Below are positions 6,538 to 14,964 of a stretch of 64,000 nucleotides of DNA, piece after piece. Under the pieces are notes generated by a model. The model saw only the letters and a program-made list of their open reading frames with translations, had not been told where the DNA came from and did not search any database. Positions within the stretch are counted from its first letter, which is position 1, and the number at the start of each line of letters is the position of its first letter. The DNA comes from G963678095 sp963678095 (GTDB taxonomy: Bacteria > Bacillota > Negativicutes > Selenomonadales > Selenomonadaceae). Both the position numbers and the translations under genes were made by a program. The stretch lies in contig OY782746.1 of the NCBI GenBank assembly GCA_963678095.2, forward strand, positions 1 to 64,000, in the 5' to 3' direction.

Positions 6538-6995
6538 CTAAATTCGGCTGTTTAGGCTGCGACAACGATGGCACCGGCGCGATAGAGTGCAAGGAATGTG
6601 CAAATCAAAGCAATTTTATCCCCGGAGACATAATCCTCACCGAAGGGGGCGGACTCCAAGAGCATCAAAGACTGCTGAAAGCGGCTGAGAATTGTATTTT
6701 ATTCGTTGGTAAGCGGTTATCGCAGTATAAGATCGATCGGATGAACGCCAGGAGTGCTTATGATGATTTGCTCAGCACGGCGAAGATTGGTGCAATTGCA
6801 GAACATGATCTCAAGGCAGGGAATCAGACGATTATCAATGCGTATGCTAATGCTGATAAAGCAGTGCAGGCGGCTAAGCAGGATTGGCTGACGAAAAAGG
6901 CAGCAGAGATTAAGGCAAAGGATCGGCTTGAGCAGCTCCAGGGGCAGCGGGATACGATTAAGGCGTTGGTGAAGAGTGAGCATGGGAGTTATTGA
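6534..6995 (+). CDS. Hypothetical protein with N-terminal cysteine cluster and coiled coil
   Basis: 153 residues. C-L-G-C near residue 6 and C-x-x-C near residue 19 form a probable zinc site; residues 45-150 are almost wholly helical with coiled-coil character. It overlaps the HNH gene by 4 bases. No family recognised. Confidence 0.65.
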   Translation: MTKFGCLGCDNDGTGAIECKECANQSNFIPGDIILTEGGGLQEHQRLLKAAENCILFVGKRLSQYKIDRMNARSAYDDLLSTAKIGAIAEHDLKAGNQTIINAYANADKAVQAAKQDWLTKKAAEIKAKDRLEQLQGQRDTIKALVKSEHGSY

Positions 6996-7012
6996 GAAAG
7001 GAGGCATAAACT

Positions 7013-7228
7013 ATGTTGGTATATATTATGGCTATATCCCTAATCATCGCATCAATCGCACTCGGACAAACGGGTTGGGTAGATGCAAGGGTATACTATC
7101 TCGTAGCAGTAGGCGTATTGATGGCACTGGTAAACGCGCTTTATATGGCACATTGGGTTGTTGCGGGGATCATTGCGGTGGTTATGGCAGCGTTTTATTG
7201 GTTTATTAAAAATATGGTAGTGGGATAA
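7013..7228 (+). CDS. Small two- or three-helix membrane protein
   Basis: 71 residues that are mostly hydrophobic: MLVYIMAISLIIASIAL, VYYLVAVGVLMALV and WVVAGIIAVVMAAFYW are likely membrane helices. AAAGGAGG lies 9 bases before ATG 7013. It could be an accessory holin-like or exclusion protein, but it is far from the lysis cassette and no family is recognised. A longer frame over the same bases (from 6976) was judged to be a shadow. Confidence 0.72.
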   Translation: MLVYIMAISLIIASIALGQTGWVDARVYYLVAVGVLMALVNALYMAHWVVAGIIAVVMAAFYWFIKNMVVG

Positions 7229-7241
7229 GGAGAGAGGATTT

Positions 7242-7667
7242 ATGGAAAAGTATATTGGCGTGAAGATGATTGAAGCAGAACCTATGACAAGAGGGGCTTT
7301 TAATGCAAGTAAAGGGGTAGGAATACCGCTTGATGATCCTGCATACAATGACCCCGGATACAAGGTAGTTTATGAGGACGGCTATGTGTCATGGTCGCCT
7401 AAAGAAGTGTTTGATGCAGCTTATCGACGCATTGATAATATGACGTTTGGCTTGGCACTGGAAGCCTTAAAAAAAGGCAAGAAAGTATGCCGGGCGGGGT
7501 GGAACGGTAAAGGCCAGTATGTATCTGTTTGCGAAGGTGGTGGATTCAAGGATGGATATAGAACGGATGATTTTTTATATTTAAAAAACGCTCAGGATAA
7601 AATTATTCCGTGGGGTCCTTCGCAGGGGGATTGTTTTGCGGAAGACTGGATGGTGCTTGAAGCATGA
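7242..7667 (+). CDS. DUF2829 (Tad2-like) protein with extra N-terminal domain
   Basis: 141 residues. The C-terminal half (from about residue 67) has MTFGLALEALKKGKKVCRAGWNG and later P-W-x-P-S-Q-x-D and AEDW, the hallmark of DUF2829. One clade of this family, Tad2, defeats Thoeris defence by sequestering its cyclic ADP-ribose-type signal. The N-terminal half (YIGVKMIEAEPMTRG ... DGYVSWSPKEVF) is a separate phage domain often seen beside DUF2829. GGAGAGAGG precedes ATG 7242. Family membership is clear; activity against Thoeris is inference. Confidence 0.82.
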   Translation: MEKYIGVKMIEAEPMTRGAFNASKGVGIPLDDPAYNDPGYKVVYEDGYVSWSPKEVFDAAYRRIDNMTFGLALEALKKGKKVCRAGWNGKGQYVSVCEGGGFKDGYRTDDFLYLKNAQDKIIPWGPSQGDCFAEDWMVLEA

Positions 7668-7843
7668 AGCAGAATGAAGTAAAAATAGCCCAGGAAGAAA
7701 TTGCTCAGCTAAAGGCACTAGCTCAGCCTCTGTGTGATTATCTCTACGATAAAGGCACTCCACACGACAGTATCATCATTACACAGGAAGGCGTGCAGCA
7801 TCTACAGGGTTATAGATCTGCACCGTTTGATATTAGAGATTAG
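7664..7843 (+). CDS. Small conserved phage protein
   Basis: 59 codons starting in an ATGA overlap with the DUF2829 gene. The pattern L-C-D-Y-L-Y-D-K-G-x-P-H-x-x-I-I-I-T is shared by many small phage proteins of unknown role. The tight coupling to the Tad2-like gene means the two are co-translated. Confidence 0.62.
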   Translation: MKQNEVKIAQEEIAQLKALAQPLCDYLYDKGTPHDSIIITQEGVQHLQGYRSAPFDIRD

Positions 7844-7877
7844 TCCAAAACAAACATAAACGGGCGGTGGTGATTAT

Positions 7878-8516
7878 GTGAGCATACAAGACGCAGAAAA
7901 AGATTATCAAGCAGGCCTAAAATACAAAGAGATCGCTGAAAAGTACGGCGTTTCCCTCAACACAGTCAAGAGCTGGAAAACTCGGCACAACTGGACAAAA
8001 AAAGTATGCACACAAAAGCCAAAAAGTGTGCATACAAAAAGGGGCGCGCCAAAGGGTAGCAAAAACGCCCTGGGCAATAAAGGTGGCCACGCTCCGCCAG
8101 GGAATCGAAATGCCGTAACACACGGGTTATTTGCTCGCATTATCCCAGACGGCGATATGGAACTACTTGAAGAATCGGGGCAAATAAAGAGTCTGGAATA
8201 TGAGTTGCAAGTTGCACGCTATAAGGTCAACCGTCTTATCCGTGAACAGCAGCAGCAACAAATGCGTGGTGTTGTAGGCAGTAAAGATGGTCCTTATGAC
8301 TATACGCTCAAGGATGATTTCTACGAGCAGTCAATCCAGCGCGGGCTCGACCTGGTGCGCAAGATTGAGGCACAGCTGCAAAAAGAACGCATGGATGTGG
8401 CCAAGCTGGAGATCGAGCGGCAGAAGTTGAGTATCTTGCAGGCCAAGCTAAAAGCTGATGATCTCCCGGGCGACGATACAGTAATCGAGGTGACGTTATC
8501 CGATGGCGAAGATTAA
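7878..8516 (+). CDS. terS: Terminase small subunit
   Basis: 212 residues. An N-terminal helix-turn-helix (AGLKYKEIAEKYGVSLNTVKSWKTRHNW, residues about 12-40) would recognise the packaging site; a central basic glycine-rich segment (RGAPKGSKNALGNKGGHAPPGN) and a C-terminal coiled coil for oligomerisation follow. This is the layout of PBSX/XtmA-type small terminases. GTG at 7878 is the start; its 3' end overlaps terL by 14 bases. Confidence 0.88.
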   Translation: MSIQDAEKDYQAGLKYKEIAEKYGVSLNTVKSWKTRHNWTKKVCTQKPKSVHTKRGAPKGSKNALGNKGGHAPPGNRNAVTHGLFARIIPDGDMELLEESGQIKSLEYELQVARYKVNRLIREQQQQQMRGVVGSKDGPYDYTLKDDFYEQSIQRGLDLVRKIEAQLQKERMDVAKLEIERQKLSILQAKLKADDLPGDDTVIEVTLSDGED

Positions 8517-9771
8517 GCTCAAGATCGATAAACGTATCTTCAATGCTTGCTACGTGCCATACCTGGGGTGTGATAAGCGCACACAAATCTATTACGGTGG
8601 TTCATCCTCTGGCAAGTCATATTTTCTCGCTCAGCGTGTCGTGCTGGATATGATTGCGGGCGGGCATAATTACCTTGTATTGCGTAAGGTTGCGCAGACG
8701 GTCCGAAAATCGGTATTCAACGAAATAACCAAGGCGATCTCATTTTTTAATGTGGATCGCTTTTTTCATGTCAACAAATCGGATTTTGTTATCACGGCCC
8801 CGAATGGGTATCAGATCCTCTTCGCTGGATTGGATGATGTCGAAAAGATTAAATCCATTACACCGGCAAAGGGCGTTATCACTGATATCTGGGTGGAAGA
8901 AGCTACCGAGACTGAGTACAAGGATGTCAAGCAGCTCAAAAAGCGTCTGCGTGGTCGGTCAAAGGTTAAAAAACGCATTATATTGTCGTTCAATCCGGTA
9001 TATAAAACACACTGGATATTCACGGAGTATTTTCAAGGTCGGTGGGATGATGCCGGTCGTTCTTATGAGGATGATGATCTGAGTATTCTCAAGAGTACGT
9101 ACCGCGATAATAAGTTTCTCACCGCTGGCGATATTAAAGAGCTGGAGAACGAAACAGATCCGTATTACAAAGCCGTGTATTCTGACGGCGACTGGGGAGT
9201 GTTGGGCAAGGTGATATTCAAAAATTGGAGAACAGAAGATTTAAGCGAGATTTCAAAGACGTTCGCTACCTTCCAAAACGGCCTGGACTTTGGCTATGCA
9301 AATGATCCTGCTGCACCGGTACGCTGCCATTACGACAGGGCGAAGATGATCCTTTATCTGCTGGATGCCAAGTATTGTATCGGCATGACCAATGACTTGC
9401 TGGCCGCCGAGGTGCGCAATATGTGTGGAAGCGAAGTCGTGACATGCGACAGCAGCGAGCCCAAGAGCATACAGGAGCTGCGCAATTATGGCATTACGTC
9501 GATTCCGGCAATCAAAGGCAAAGACAGCGTGAATTTCGGCATTCAGTGGATGCAAAAGCTGCAGATCATCGTCGACTGCCGGCTGAAAGAGGCTATCAAC
9601 GAGTTCACTGTCTACAAATGGCGCGAGGACAAGGACGGCAACGTGCTCCCAGAGCCGGAGGATAAGAACAATCACATCATCGATGCTATCCGCTATGCCC
9701 TGGAAAACGAAATGGGCTGGACGGGCGGCAGGCAGCAGAACGTCAATATTCCAATCGCAGGGGCGATGTAA
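8503..9771 (+). CDS. terL: Terminase large subunit, PBSX/Terminase_3 family
   Basis: 422 residues. The ATPase has Walker A GGSSSGKS at residues 32-39 and a Walker B with catalytic glutamates in ITDIWVEEATE near 126-136. The C-terminal nuclease begins at LDFGYANDPAA (about 261-271), with a further aspartate in CDSSEPKSI and the final one in DAIRYALE. It pumps DNA into the prohead and cuts concatemers. Length is normal for the family. It is followed 13 bases later by a short gene with an excellent ribosome site. Confidence 0.96.
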   Translation: MAKIKLKIDKRIFNACYVPYLGCDKRTQIYYGGSSSGKSYFLAQRVVLDMIAGGHNYLVLRKVAQTVRKSVFNEITKAISFFNVDRFFHVNKSDFVITAPNGYQILFAGLDDVEKIKSITPAKGVITDIWVEEATETEYKDVKQLKKRLRGRSKVKKRIILSFNPVYKTHWIFTEYFQGRWDDAGRSYEDDDLSILKSTYRDNKFLTAGDIKELENETDPYYKAVYSDGDWGVLGKVIFKNWRTEDLSEISKTFATFQNGLDFGYANDPAAPVRCHYDRAKMILYLLDAKYCIGMTNDLLAAEVRNMCGSEVVTCDSSEPKSIQELRNYGITSIPAIKGKDSVNFGIQWMQKLQIIVDCRLKEAINEFTVYKWREDKDGNVLPEPEDKNNHIIDAIRYALENEMGWTGGRQQNVNIPIAGAM

Positions 9772-9784
9772 GGAGGTGTTATCT

Positions 9785-9994
9785 ATGACAGCAAATGATA
9801 TTAGGACACGTATGTATACCTTATCGAAACTCGGCGTTGATTTTGATAACTGTGTATTGTGCATGAGCGATAAAGAGGGAATGGACATCGATATTTTGGA
9901 AACTGATTTCGGCCGAATGCCTGTTATTCGCTCTGAAAAATTAAATAAAGGCGAATTCGCTTTTCTCCGTAAGGGGGAAATAACCAGTGAGTAA
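9785..9994 (+). CDS. Small protein between terminase and portal
   Basis: 69 residues starting at ATG 9785, seven bases after TAAGGAGGTG, the strongest ribosome site in the region. Acidic, with no cysteine pattern or signal. It overlaps the portal start by 8 bases. Possibly a packaging accessory or a regulator; no family recognised. Confidence 0.7.
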   Translation: MTANDIRTRMYTLSKLGVDFDNCVLCMSDKEGMDIDILETDFGRMPVIRSEKLNKGEFAFLRKGEITSE

Positions 9995-12098
9995 GTACAA
10001 CAATATCAAAATCAGCGATGAGAAGCGCGAGATGATCGTGCATAAGCTGCAGCAGGACATCGATGCAGCCAATCGCTATTATCAAGACGAGATCGAGCCG
10101 AAGGTTATTGAGCGGTATGATATCTATCACGCTAAGCCGGAGTTTTACAAAAAGAAATTCCCCAAACTCAGCGAACGCTCTGATGTAGTCAGTACGGATG
10201 TGGCCGACACGATTGAGTCTACCATGCCGGCCATGATGAAAACCTTCTTCGGCAGCACAGACGTTGTGACTATCCAGGGAGCGGATGGATCCGAGGGCGA
10301 TGATGACCGCGCACAGAAGATGCAGGAGCTTATTAATTTTCAACTCGAAAAAAATAAGTTCTTTATGACGTTTTACCAGTGGTGCAAAGATGCACTCATT
10401 ACCAATCTTGGCATCATTAAGACAGATTGGGACCGCGAGTACAAAGAAATGCAGCAGACGATTGCTCTGAGCCCGGATGCTTATCAAGAGTTTGCACAAG
10501 ACAGCGAAATAAAGATTATCAACGTAGAGCCTGATCCGTCGACAGGCTCTTTTTTAGTGCTGTTCGAAGGACCACTGCTCGTCAAAAACCAGCCGCGCAT
10601 CATGAATGTGATGGCCAGCGAGTTTCGGTTCAGCCCAGATGCTACTAACCTCAATGATGCTGATTTTGTTGCACATCGTAAGATCGTCAATATAGACTAT
10701 CTGCGCAAACAGCAGGCGAACGGCTTATATGACAACGTAGAGACGTTGGCCGAAAAGGCCCAGCCGCCAAACTATATGACACTTGACGAAAAAAACAACG
10801 ACAGCATCAATGAGGTGGTCAATAACACCGACAGCGGCCGCAAGAAGGTTGAGCTATATGAGTGCTATGTATCGCTGAATATGAGTGATGATCCGGATGG
10901 CGGACTTACGCCTATGATTATCACCATATCAAATGGCGTGATCTTACGCATGGAAGAAAACGTCTATGAGCGGCATCCTTTCTTTACGTTGTCACCAAGG
11001 CTTGACCCGCATAAGATATGGCCAGAGGCTGGCTTTGTTGATCTCATTGCGCAGCTTCAGCACAGCAAGACGGCAATAATGCGACAGATGATCTATAACC
11101 TCGCACTCAGCAATAATTCCCAGATCGGTATTGATGTCACTGGTCTGGTTGACATTAACGATGTGACTGAGGGCAAACAGGTGATTCGATTCAACAGGGC
11201 TCTCAATCAGTGTATTCAGCCATTGCCGGCAAGCTCGCTACAGCCGTGGACATTCAACATGCTCGACTATCTCGATGCACAGCGCGAAAATCGTACAGGT
11301 ATCACGCGGTATAACCAGGGCCTTGACTCTGGCGAGCTCAACAAAACGGCTACCGGCATCAACATCATTACGCAGCAGGCGAATCAGCGACTTGAGCTTA
11401 TCGCGCGCATCTTCGCTGAAACCGGCTTGAGTGATTTGTTCCGGTTCCTTATCAAGCTGAATCAGATGTTTATCGACGAGGAAACTGTTATTCGGCTAAC
11501 CAATGGGCCGATGACAATTGCCCCTGACGATCTCACGGGCGAGTTTGATCTCGTGGTCAACGCTGGTATGGGGGCGGGAGCCAAGCAGACGAATCTGCAG
11601 AACCTGCAAATGCTACAGGGAATCATCACACAGCTGTCTCAGATTGGCATGGCAGGTCCGGAGCAGATTTACAACGTGGCCAAGCGCATGATTGAGGAAA
11701 TTGGCTATAAGAATGTCGATGATTTTGTTATCTCTCCGGATAAGATGCAGCAACAACAAGCACCGCAGGAAGATCCGGTCAGCGAATCCATGCGGATCGA
11801 TCTTGATAATGCACCATGGCAAATCAAGATGCAGTATTACGCAAAACAGGGATTCCAGGTATCCGAGGATATGTTCACAGAGCAGGCGGCTACCGATGTA
11901 CTCAAAACAGCAGCCGAGTCTCACGCTAAAGCCGAAGCTACGAGGGGGAATATGAATGTCAGAGGACAGAGAAATCCAGCTGCAGGAGCAAATCAGCAAA
12001 GGCCAGCGAGCCCAGGAAACCCTGGAATCAATCCGGCCATGGCTGGAGACCCAGCGGCAGGAAATATACAAGCAAATGGAGGACAAGGCCAACCATGA
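9987..12098 (+). CDS. Portal protein, P22-like
   Basis: 703 residues, the size of P22-type portals (about 725). It begins with a helical segment rich in charged residues and contains the typical tract TDVADTIESTMPAMMKTFFGSTDVV near residue 75, the long central domain and a helical barrel region near the C-terminus (AIMRQMIYNLALSNNSQIG, GINIITQQANQRLELIARIF). It forms the dodecameric DNA channel. GTG at 9987 follows AAGGGGG. The last 50 residues are a low-complexity Gly/Pro/Asn/Gln tail that overlaps another gene. Confidence 0.93.
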   Translation: MSKYNNIKISDEKREMIVHKLQQDIDAANRYYQDEIEPKVIERYDIYHAKPEFYKKKFPKLSERSDVVSTDVADTIESTMPAMMKTFFGSTDVVTIQGADGSEGDDDRAQKMQELINFQLEKNKFFMTFYQWCKDALITNLGIIKTDWDREYKEMQQTIALSPDAYQEFAQDSEIKIINVEPDPSTGSFLVLFEGPLLVKNQPRIMNVMASEFRFSPDATNLNDADFVAHRKIVNIDYLRKQQANGLYDNVETLAEKAQPPNYMTLDEKNNDSINEVVNNTDSGRKKVELYECYVSLNMSDDPDGGLTPMIITISNGVILRMEENVYERHPFFTLSPRLDPHKIWPEAGFVDLIAQLQHSKTAIMRQMIYNLALSNNSQIGIDVTGLVDINDVTEGKQVIRFNRALNQCIQPLPASSLQPWTFNMLDYLDAQRENRTGITRYNQGLDSGELNKTATGINIITQQANQRLELIARIFAETGLSDLFRFLIKLNQMFIDEETVIRLTNGPMTIAPDDLTGEFDLVVNAGMGAGAKQTNLQNLQMLQGIITQLSQIGMAGPEQIYNVAKRMIEEIGYKNVDDFVISPDKMQQQQAPQEDPVSESMRIDLDNAPWQIKMQYYAKQGFQVSEDMFTEQAATDVLKTAAESHAKAEATRGNMNVRGQRNPAAGANQQRPASPGNPGINPAMAGDPAAGNIQANGGQGQP

Positions 12099-12204
12099 CG
12101 AAACACGGCTGAAATATCACCTGATAGCACTCCGAGAGATTGAGCGGGGGCTAGAGGTTGATATTATGACAGAAAAAGCAGCCATTGCAGAGCTCAACAA
12201 TTAA
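11956..12204 (+). CDS. Helical 82-residue protein overlapping the portal tail
   Basis: Begins MSEDREIQLQEQISKG and is a continuous charged helix, likely a coiled coil, ending at 12204. It shares 143 bases with the portal gene in another frame. GAGGGGG lies 8 bases upstream of ATG 11956. Within the shared part, the portal frame encodes only a disordered tail, whereas this frame has a regular helical pattern and continues beyond the portal stop. A coupled accessory of packaging or scaffold is possible; no family recognised. Confidence 0.62.
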   Translation: MSEDREIQLQEQISKGQRAQETLESIRPWLETQRQEIYKQMEDKANHDETRLKYHLIALREIERGLEVDIMTEKAAIAELNN

Positions 12205-12225
12205 AGGAGGTGATCCTTATCTAAG

Positions 12226-12250
12226 GCAGGCTAACCCCCTGCTATTTTTA
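12226..12250 (+). terminator. Weak hairpin between portal and decoration genes
   Basis: GCAGG and CCTGC pair around a 7-base loop and are followed by TATTTTTA. Just upstream an AAAGGAGGTGATCC ribosome-like sequence has no start codon after it, perhaps a relic of a lost gene. Confidence 0.4.
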
Positions 12251-12278
12251 TGCAAAATTTTAAGGAGTGATTTTTATA

Positions 12279-12581
12279 ATGAGTGAAAAAACATTAGACA
12301 TCGATTGCGTTAAAACAGCAAAACAAAATATTTCTGATATCAAGGTATATGGCAATGGAGATACATTTTCATTGTTATGTAAGGCTAGTAGTAATGAGCA
12401 AGGCTGGATGAAATCAACCAAAGTGGCGAATGTTCCTAATGGTTGCATTGTACAGGTAAGCACACAGCAGAAGAATCCAGACGGCAGTTATGCTGTAGCC
12501 GAAGCATTAACTTTTGTTCCTGGTGTTCATATGGATAAAAAAAGCGAACCAAGAAAATTTGTAACTGCAAGTTTTATGTAA
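12279..12581 (+). CDS. Hypothetical capsid-region protein
   Basis: 100 residues with alternating beta-like hydrophobic pattern and no long helix. ATG at 12279 follows TAAGGAG by 11 bases; an in-frame GTG at 12267 overlaps that site and is rejected. Located between portal and scaffold, where podovirus-like phages can encode decoration or head-fibre proteins. No family recognised. Confidence 0.68.
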   Translation: MSEKTLDIDCVKTAKQNISDIKVYGNGDTFSLLCKASSNEQGWMKSTKVANVPNGCIVQVSTQQKNPDGSYAVAEALTFVPGVHMDKKSEPRKFVTASFM

Positions 12582-12597
12582 AAAAGGAGTGATTTTT

Positions 12598-13701
12598 ATG
12601 AACCAAGCCAAAGAGCAGTTCATGTTTGATTTACAGTTATTTAACGAGGGCGATCCTGCACCAGCAGAGCCGGCACCACAGGAAACGCCAGCAGATCCAC
12701 CGGCAGAGCCACAGAATACACCAGCTGCAACCCCAGAGGACAGCCCGGTTGATTATTCTGAGCTTGGCAAAGCAAAACATCCGGATCAACAGCTGGCATT
12801 TCTCAAGAAAAATGGATTTATCGATACCGAAAAGCAGCCCGAGGGGGCCGAGCCGCCAAAAACTGAGGAATCACCTGCAGACGGCCAAGCAAAAGAGCAG
12901 CCGCCTGTTGTAGATCCTGAGGTTGAGATCAAGGTCAATGGTGAGGTTAAAAAGGTTAAGCAAAGCGAATTGGTTGAGCTTGCGCAAAAAGGCGCAGACT
13001 ACACGCGCAAGACGCAGGAATTGGCTGACCAACGCCGCCAACTGGACTTATTGCTGCAGCAACAAGCCGGAACGGTGCAAAAGCCACCTGCAGAGCAGAC
13101 GAAGCCGGCCGACAGGGCCGCGCAAGAGTACAAGGCGATTGTCGCTCAGACTGAGAAAAACCTTGGACTTGAACCGGGCGGATTCAACCAGTTTGATGCT
13201 GTCCACCAATTCGAGCTGCAACGTGTCACTGTGCAGCATAATAGCGAGCAGGTGGCTCGCCAACAGGTAGAGCATCGTCTTAACAGTTTTGTTCAGACGG
13301 CTAATCAGGACCCACTCACTCCGCAGGTAGATGCAAATTTTGATGCATACATCTACAAGATGGGGGCCGAGGGCGGCGATGGGGCAGCAAAAGCAAATGC
13401 TGTTATGTCTGCCAAAACACGATTCCTCAGTGGCACAGCATCAATGGCCGACCTCGACCTGCTGGAATCTCACTGGAACTATGTCAAAGCGGCTATCGCG
13501 ACACCAGTAACTCCGCCGGCATCACCTAAGCCTACACCGGTACCAGCAGCAAAGCCACAGGTTGAACCGCCGAAAACCGAAGCCCCGGGCAATGGCGTTG
13601 CCCCAACCAAGGAACGAATTAATTACGAAAAACTAGGCAGCCTCAAGCAGAGCGATCAACTCGCTGTACTGCGAAAGGCTGGCTTCTTTAAGAGAGGATG
13701 A
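12598..13701 (+). CDS. Scaffold-like protein
   Basis: About 367 residues starting at ATG 12598, eight bases after AAGGAG. It is rich in Pro, Glu, Ala, Gln and Lys, with a disordered first 90 residues, a small folded piece VEIKVNGEVKKVKQSELVELAQKG (around 105-130), a helical middle (DQRRQLDLLLQQQAG) and a C-terminal basic helix. This composition and its place between portal and capsid identify a scaffold. The N-terminus carries FDLQLF, echoed in the ejection protein at 20682. The segment near 55-70 (YSELGKAKHPDQQLAFLKKNGF) is repeated at the C-terminus (YEKLGSLKQSDQLAVLRKAGF). Confidence 0.82.
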   Translation: MNQAKEQFMFDLQLFNEGDPAPAEPAPQETPADPPAEPQNTPAATPEDSPVDYSELGKAKHPDQQLAFLKKNGFIDTEKQPEGAEPPKTEESPADGQAKEQPPVVDPEVEIKVNGEVKKVKQSELVELAQKGADYTRKTQELADQRRQLDLLLQQQAGTVQKPPAEQTKPADRAAQEYKAIVAQTEKNLGLEPGGFNQFDAVHQFELQRVTVQHNSEQVARQQVEHRLNSFVQTANQDPLTPQVDANFDAYIYKMGAEGGDGAAKANAVMSAKTRFLSGTASMADLDLLESHWNYVKAAIATPVTPPASPKPTPVPAAKPQVEPPKTEAPGNGVAPTKERINYEKLGSLKQSDQLAVLRKAGFFKRG

Positions 13702-13708
13702 TTTATTA

Positions 13709-14590
13709 ATGGCAAAATATACCTATGATGAACCTACCAACCGCGATGACCTCACAGACGCTATCGTGAACATTTCTCCAACGCAGACCCCGATCACGAC
13801 AATGATTGGCACCGCAAAGGCAAAAGGTACCTATCACGAATTCCCGGAAGATGTTCTTTCTGATGCGCAGGTGAACGCTTATATCGAGGGTTCTCCTGAT
13901 ACAACAGCTGCAGCCCCGGCCCGTGCCAGAAAAGGCAATCACACACAGATTATGAAACGAGGCTACGAAGTAACCGAAACACAGCAAGCGGTTGACAAGG
14001 CTGGTGTCGATGACGAATATGGGTATCAAATGTTGAAAGCCATGAAGGAAATTGCCAAAGATCTGGAACTTGCTATTACAACCCAGGGGGATGATAATGC
14101 TGGCAGCAAAACCGTAGCTCGTACAATGGCTGGAATTCCTGGTCTTGTAAAAACCAATGTGAACGCCAATGGCGGGACAGCTAGGGTTATCACTCGTCAA
14201 ATAATTACACAGGCCTTGCAGTCTGCATGGAGCAAGGGTGGTGAACCGAACCAGCTTATTGTTTCAGGCTCCAATAAAGTCAATATTTCTGCGCTTACAA
14301 CTTCAAATACGAAAAATATTGATGCGAAGAAAAAGGAAGTAGTCGAGGCCGTCGATGTTATCGATACGGACTTTGGTCGTGTCGAAATTAAAGCCTCTCG
14401 TTTCCAGACAGATACGCAAATCTTCTTGCTTGATCCTCAGTATTTAGCGATTGCTTGGTTACGTAGATTTAAGAAAAAGGATCTTCCGGCAACCGATGAC
14501 TGTGAGCGCGGCATTATCAAAGGCGAAATGACGCTTGAACTCAAAGGCGAAGCCGGACAGGCCATCATTAAAGATTTAAAAGCGAATTGA
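13709..14590 (+). CDS. Major capsid protein, SU10/DUF5309 type
   Basis: 293 residues. The opening TYDEPTNRDDLTDAIVNISPTQTPITTMIG, then YHEFPEDVL and a C-terminal WLRRFKKKDLPATDDCERGIIKGEMTLELKGE (read in parts) are characteristic of the DUF5309 family, which includes the phage SU10 capsid protein and has the HK97 fold. It forms the capsid lattice around the scaffold encoded just upstream (7-base gap). It is followed by a strong terminator, fitting high expression. Confidence 0.9.
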   Translation: MAKYTYDEPTNRDDLTDAIVNISPTQTPITTMIGTAKAKGTYHEFPEDVLSDAQVNAYIEGSPDTTAAAPARARKGNHTQIMKRGYEVTETQQAVDKAGVDDEYGYQMLKAMKEIAKDLELAITTQGDDNAGSKTVARTMAGIPGLVKTNVNANGGTARVITRQIITQALQSAWSKGGEPNQLIVSGSNKVNISALTTSNTKNIDAKKKEVVEAVDVIDTDFGRVEIKASRFQTDTQIFLLDPQYLAIAWLRRFKKKDLPATDDCERGIIKGEMTLELKGEAGQAIIKDLKAN

Positions 14591-14593
14591 TAT

Positions 14594-14624
14594 GCAGGAG
14601 GTAAATCCTCCTGCTTTTCTTTTT
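14594..14624 (+). terminator. Intrinsic terminator after the capsid gene
   Basis: GCAGGAGG and CCTCCTGC form a perfect 8-bp stem with a 5-base loop, followed by TTTTCTTTTT. It would lower transcription of downstream genes relative to capsid. Confidence 0.88.
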
Positions 14625-14637
14625 ATGGGAGGCTATT

Positions 14638-14964
14638 ATGGAAAAAATTATTCAACTTCATGACCCAGATCAAAGCATCAAACAGTTTTATGCCATTGAA
14701 GGGGGCAAGGAGCGCATTATAACAGCCGCAGATGATACTGTAGTTCAACACGCGAACTATGAGGACCGCAAAGAAGATGGGTTTAGTGCCGATCGGCAAA
14801 TTCGTCGTGTGGCCCGCATCTACATACCGACGGTCCGCATGCTTGTTGACCAGTATAAGGACAAAGATGCGTATTTGTATCTCAAATATGGCGATGAAAA
14901 AGCCCGCGACCGGATGATTGAGCGGTATCCGCTATTGTTTAAGGCCTGCTCCGGAGGTGTTTAG
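14638..14964 (+). CDS. Hypothetical head-completion protein
   Basis: 108 residues, no cysteine cluster, mixed alpha/beta. ATG 14638 follows GGGAGG. It lies between capsid and adaptor genes, which suggests a head-completion or decoration role. No family recognised. Confidence 0.62.
   Translation: MEKIIQLHDPDQSIKQFYAIEGGKERIITAADDTVVQHANYEDRKEDGFSADRQIRRVARIYIPTVRMLVDQYKDKDAYLYLKYGDEKARDRMIERYPLLFKACSGGV

Noticed and set aside
6976..7209. Plus-strand frame of 77 codons over the small membrane gene
   Set aside because: The frame from 7013 has a strong ribosome site and a clear membrane protein; this one reads as glycine/arginine noise.
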